From positions 124,001 through 188,000 of the forward strand of contig NZ_FTPR01000003.1 in the NCBI RefSeq assembly GCF_900156505.1: a stretch of DNA of 64,000 nt, read 5' to 3'. Under the pieces are notes generated by a model, which was not told where the DNA came from, did not search any database, and saw only the letters and a list, made by a program, of their open reading frames with translations. This document shows positions 63,643 through 64,000 of the stretch, piece by piece. This DNA comes from Yoonia rosea (lineage in GTDB: Bacteria > Pseudomonadota > Alphaproteobacteria > Rhodobacterales > Rhodobacteraceae). The position numbers and the translations under genes are program-made. Numbering within the stretch: the first letter of the stretch is position 1; every line of letters starts with the position of its first letter.

Positions 63643-63678
63643 GTAAATCGCTCTCCTGATCACGCTGACGTGAGTGAC

Positions 63679-63706
63679 AAAGGGAAATAGCGTCCTATTT
63701 CCTTTT
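63679..63706 (+). terminator. Intrinsic terminator downstream of ctpA
   Basis: 12-bp stem aaagggaaatag/ctatttcctttt with a 4-nt loop and a T-run at its 3' side, 40 nt after the ctpA stop. It separates ctpA from the next plus-strand gene. Confidence 0.85.
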
Positions 63707-63744
63707 GCATCACCTGACCAAGCGTCACCAATAGGAGAGACACG

Positions 63745-64000
63745 ATGACTAAGCTGACACGCCGCAACCTGCTTGCCGCCGGCACGGCCTTGCCTTTCGC
63801 AAGCCTTGCCGCCGGAGCTGCCCGCGCCGAAGCCCCGATGAAGGGTGCAAGTTTCGCCACACACCGCCGCTTTATGATCGGCGATTTCGAGGTGACAACA
63901 ATCCTTGGCGGCACCACGCCCCGCGACGCGCCTCAGGGCATCTTCGGCATGAACGTGTCGGAAGAAGAATTCGCCGCCGTCAGCCGCGACAACTTCCTGT
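63745..64000 (+). CDS. Exported metallo-beta-lactamase-fold protein, N-terminal part (cut by window edge)
   Basis: Only the first ~85 codons are inside the window. Twin-arginine-type signal TRRNLL followed by a hydrophobic run and AARAEAP; the mature start (FMIGDFEVTTILGG) resembles MBL-fold hydrolases of the exported AHL-lactonase/glyoxalase-like kind. The metal-binding HxHxDH motif is beyond the edge. AGGAGA precedes the ATG. Confidence 0.7.
   Translation, partial: MTKLTRRNLLAAGTALPFASLAAGAARAEAPMKGASFATHRRFMIGDFEVTTILGGTTPRDAPQGIFGMNVSEEEFAAVSRDNFL

Noticed and set aside
62236..63864. 542 aa minus-strand frame
   Set aside because: Antisense to ctpA; ctpA has complete PDZ and catalytic motifs on the plus strand.
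1..64000. CRISPR array, prophage, integron, secretion or defence island
   Set aside because: I saw no regularly spaced repeats, integrase, capsid, restriction or toxin-antitoxin pair; apart from the IS6 relic and the small SRPBCC/HxlR cassette the window looks like core chromosome.

Overview
The window reads as chromosomal DNA of a Roseobacter-group (Rhodobacterales) alphaproteobacterium. The main clues are a TRAP transporter operon, a CenR-type response regulator, a SerC of the 'SSGPCAKPP' type, an IalB-family periplasmic protein, the gene order rsfS-rlmH-gpmI-envC-like-ctpA, and high GC with many overlapping genes. Most of it is core housekeeping sequence. I see no CRISPR array, prophage, plasmid origin or defence island. 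These assignments come from motif recognition only; no database search was run.

Layout. 1-7603: a minus-strand catabolic operon (N-formylglutamate amidohydrolase family, TRAP DctQ/DctM/DctP, glutamine-synthetase-like ligase, aldehyde dehydrogenase, start of an iron alcohol dehydrogenase), with a divergent RpiR-type regulator. It looks like uptake plus gamma-glutamylation-based breakdown of an amine or amino alcohol. 7604-8837: a decayed IS6-family element beside tRNA-Arg(ACG). 8898-12474: sensor kinase, flavoprotein disulfide reductase and TVP38 membrane protein. 12760-13513: rpmH-rnpA-yidD. 13605-14520: an SRPBCC/HxlR pair with a perfect palindromic operator. 14621-24942: mixed single genes (DUF3833 lipoprotein, ttcA-like, a PBP-OmpA protein, lolA, lytic transglycosylase, AEC carrier, hspQ, FAH protein, yaaA, aspartate dehydrogenase, thiolase, VOC protein).

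25007-31732: an AttEFGH-like ABC export set (ATPase, FtsX-type permease, AttH-like secreted protein), then a PNPOx-family protein and a flavoprotein-SelD fusion. The fusion converges on and overlaps mnmH, so selenium use here points to tRNA selenouridine. 32850-37889: phosphatase, serA, serC with a possible serC leader RNA, a zinc-ribbon protein and divergent serB, giving a full serine pathway. 38013-43737: small lipoprotein, metC-like, rhodanese, cenR, ribA, yrbL, L,D-transpeptidase and rppH. 43812-52317: secreted orphan, MltB-like enzyme, DUF1801, rnr, dapE, small orphans and dapD. 52446-56729: LOG-family protein, RHH protein, rlmN, IalB and asparaginase. 56773-63642: xthA, an MDR oxidoreductase, then rsfS-rlmH-gpmI-envC-like-ctpA. 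The right edge opens an exported metallo-beta-lactamase-fold protein.

The most interesting points are the gamma-glutamyl-type catabolic operon of unknown substrate, the SelD fusion overlapping mnmH, the perfect operator palindrome between the HxlR and SRPBCC genes, a strong-SD upstream ORF whose stop overlaps the rsfS start, the possible serC leader, and repeated paired hairpins in spacers. Convergent genes often overlap at their 3' ends.
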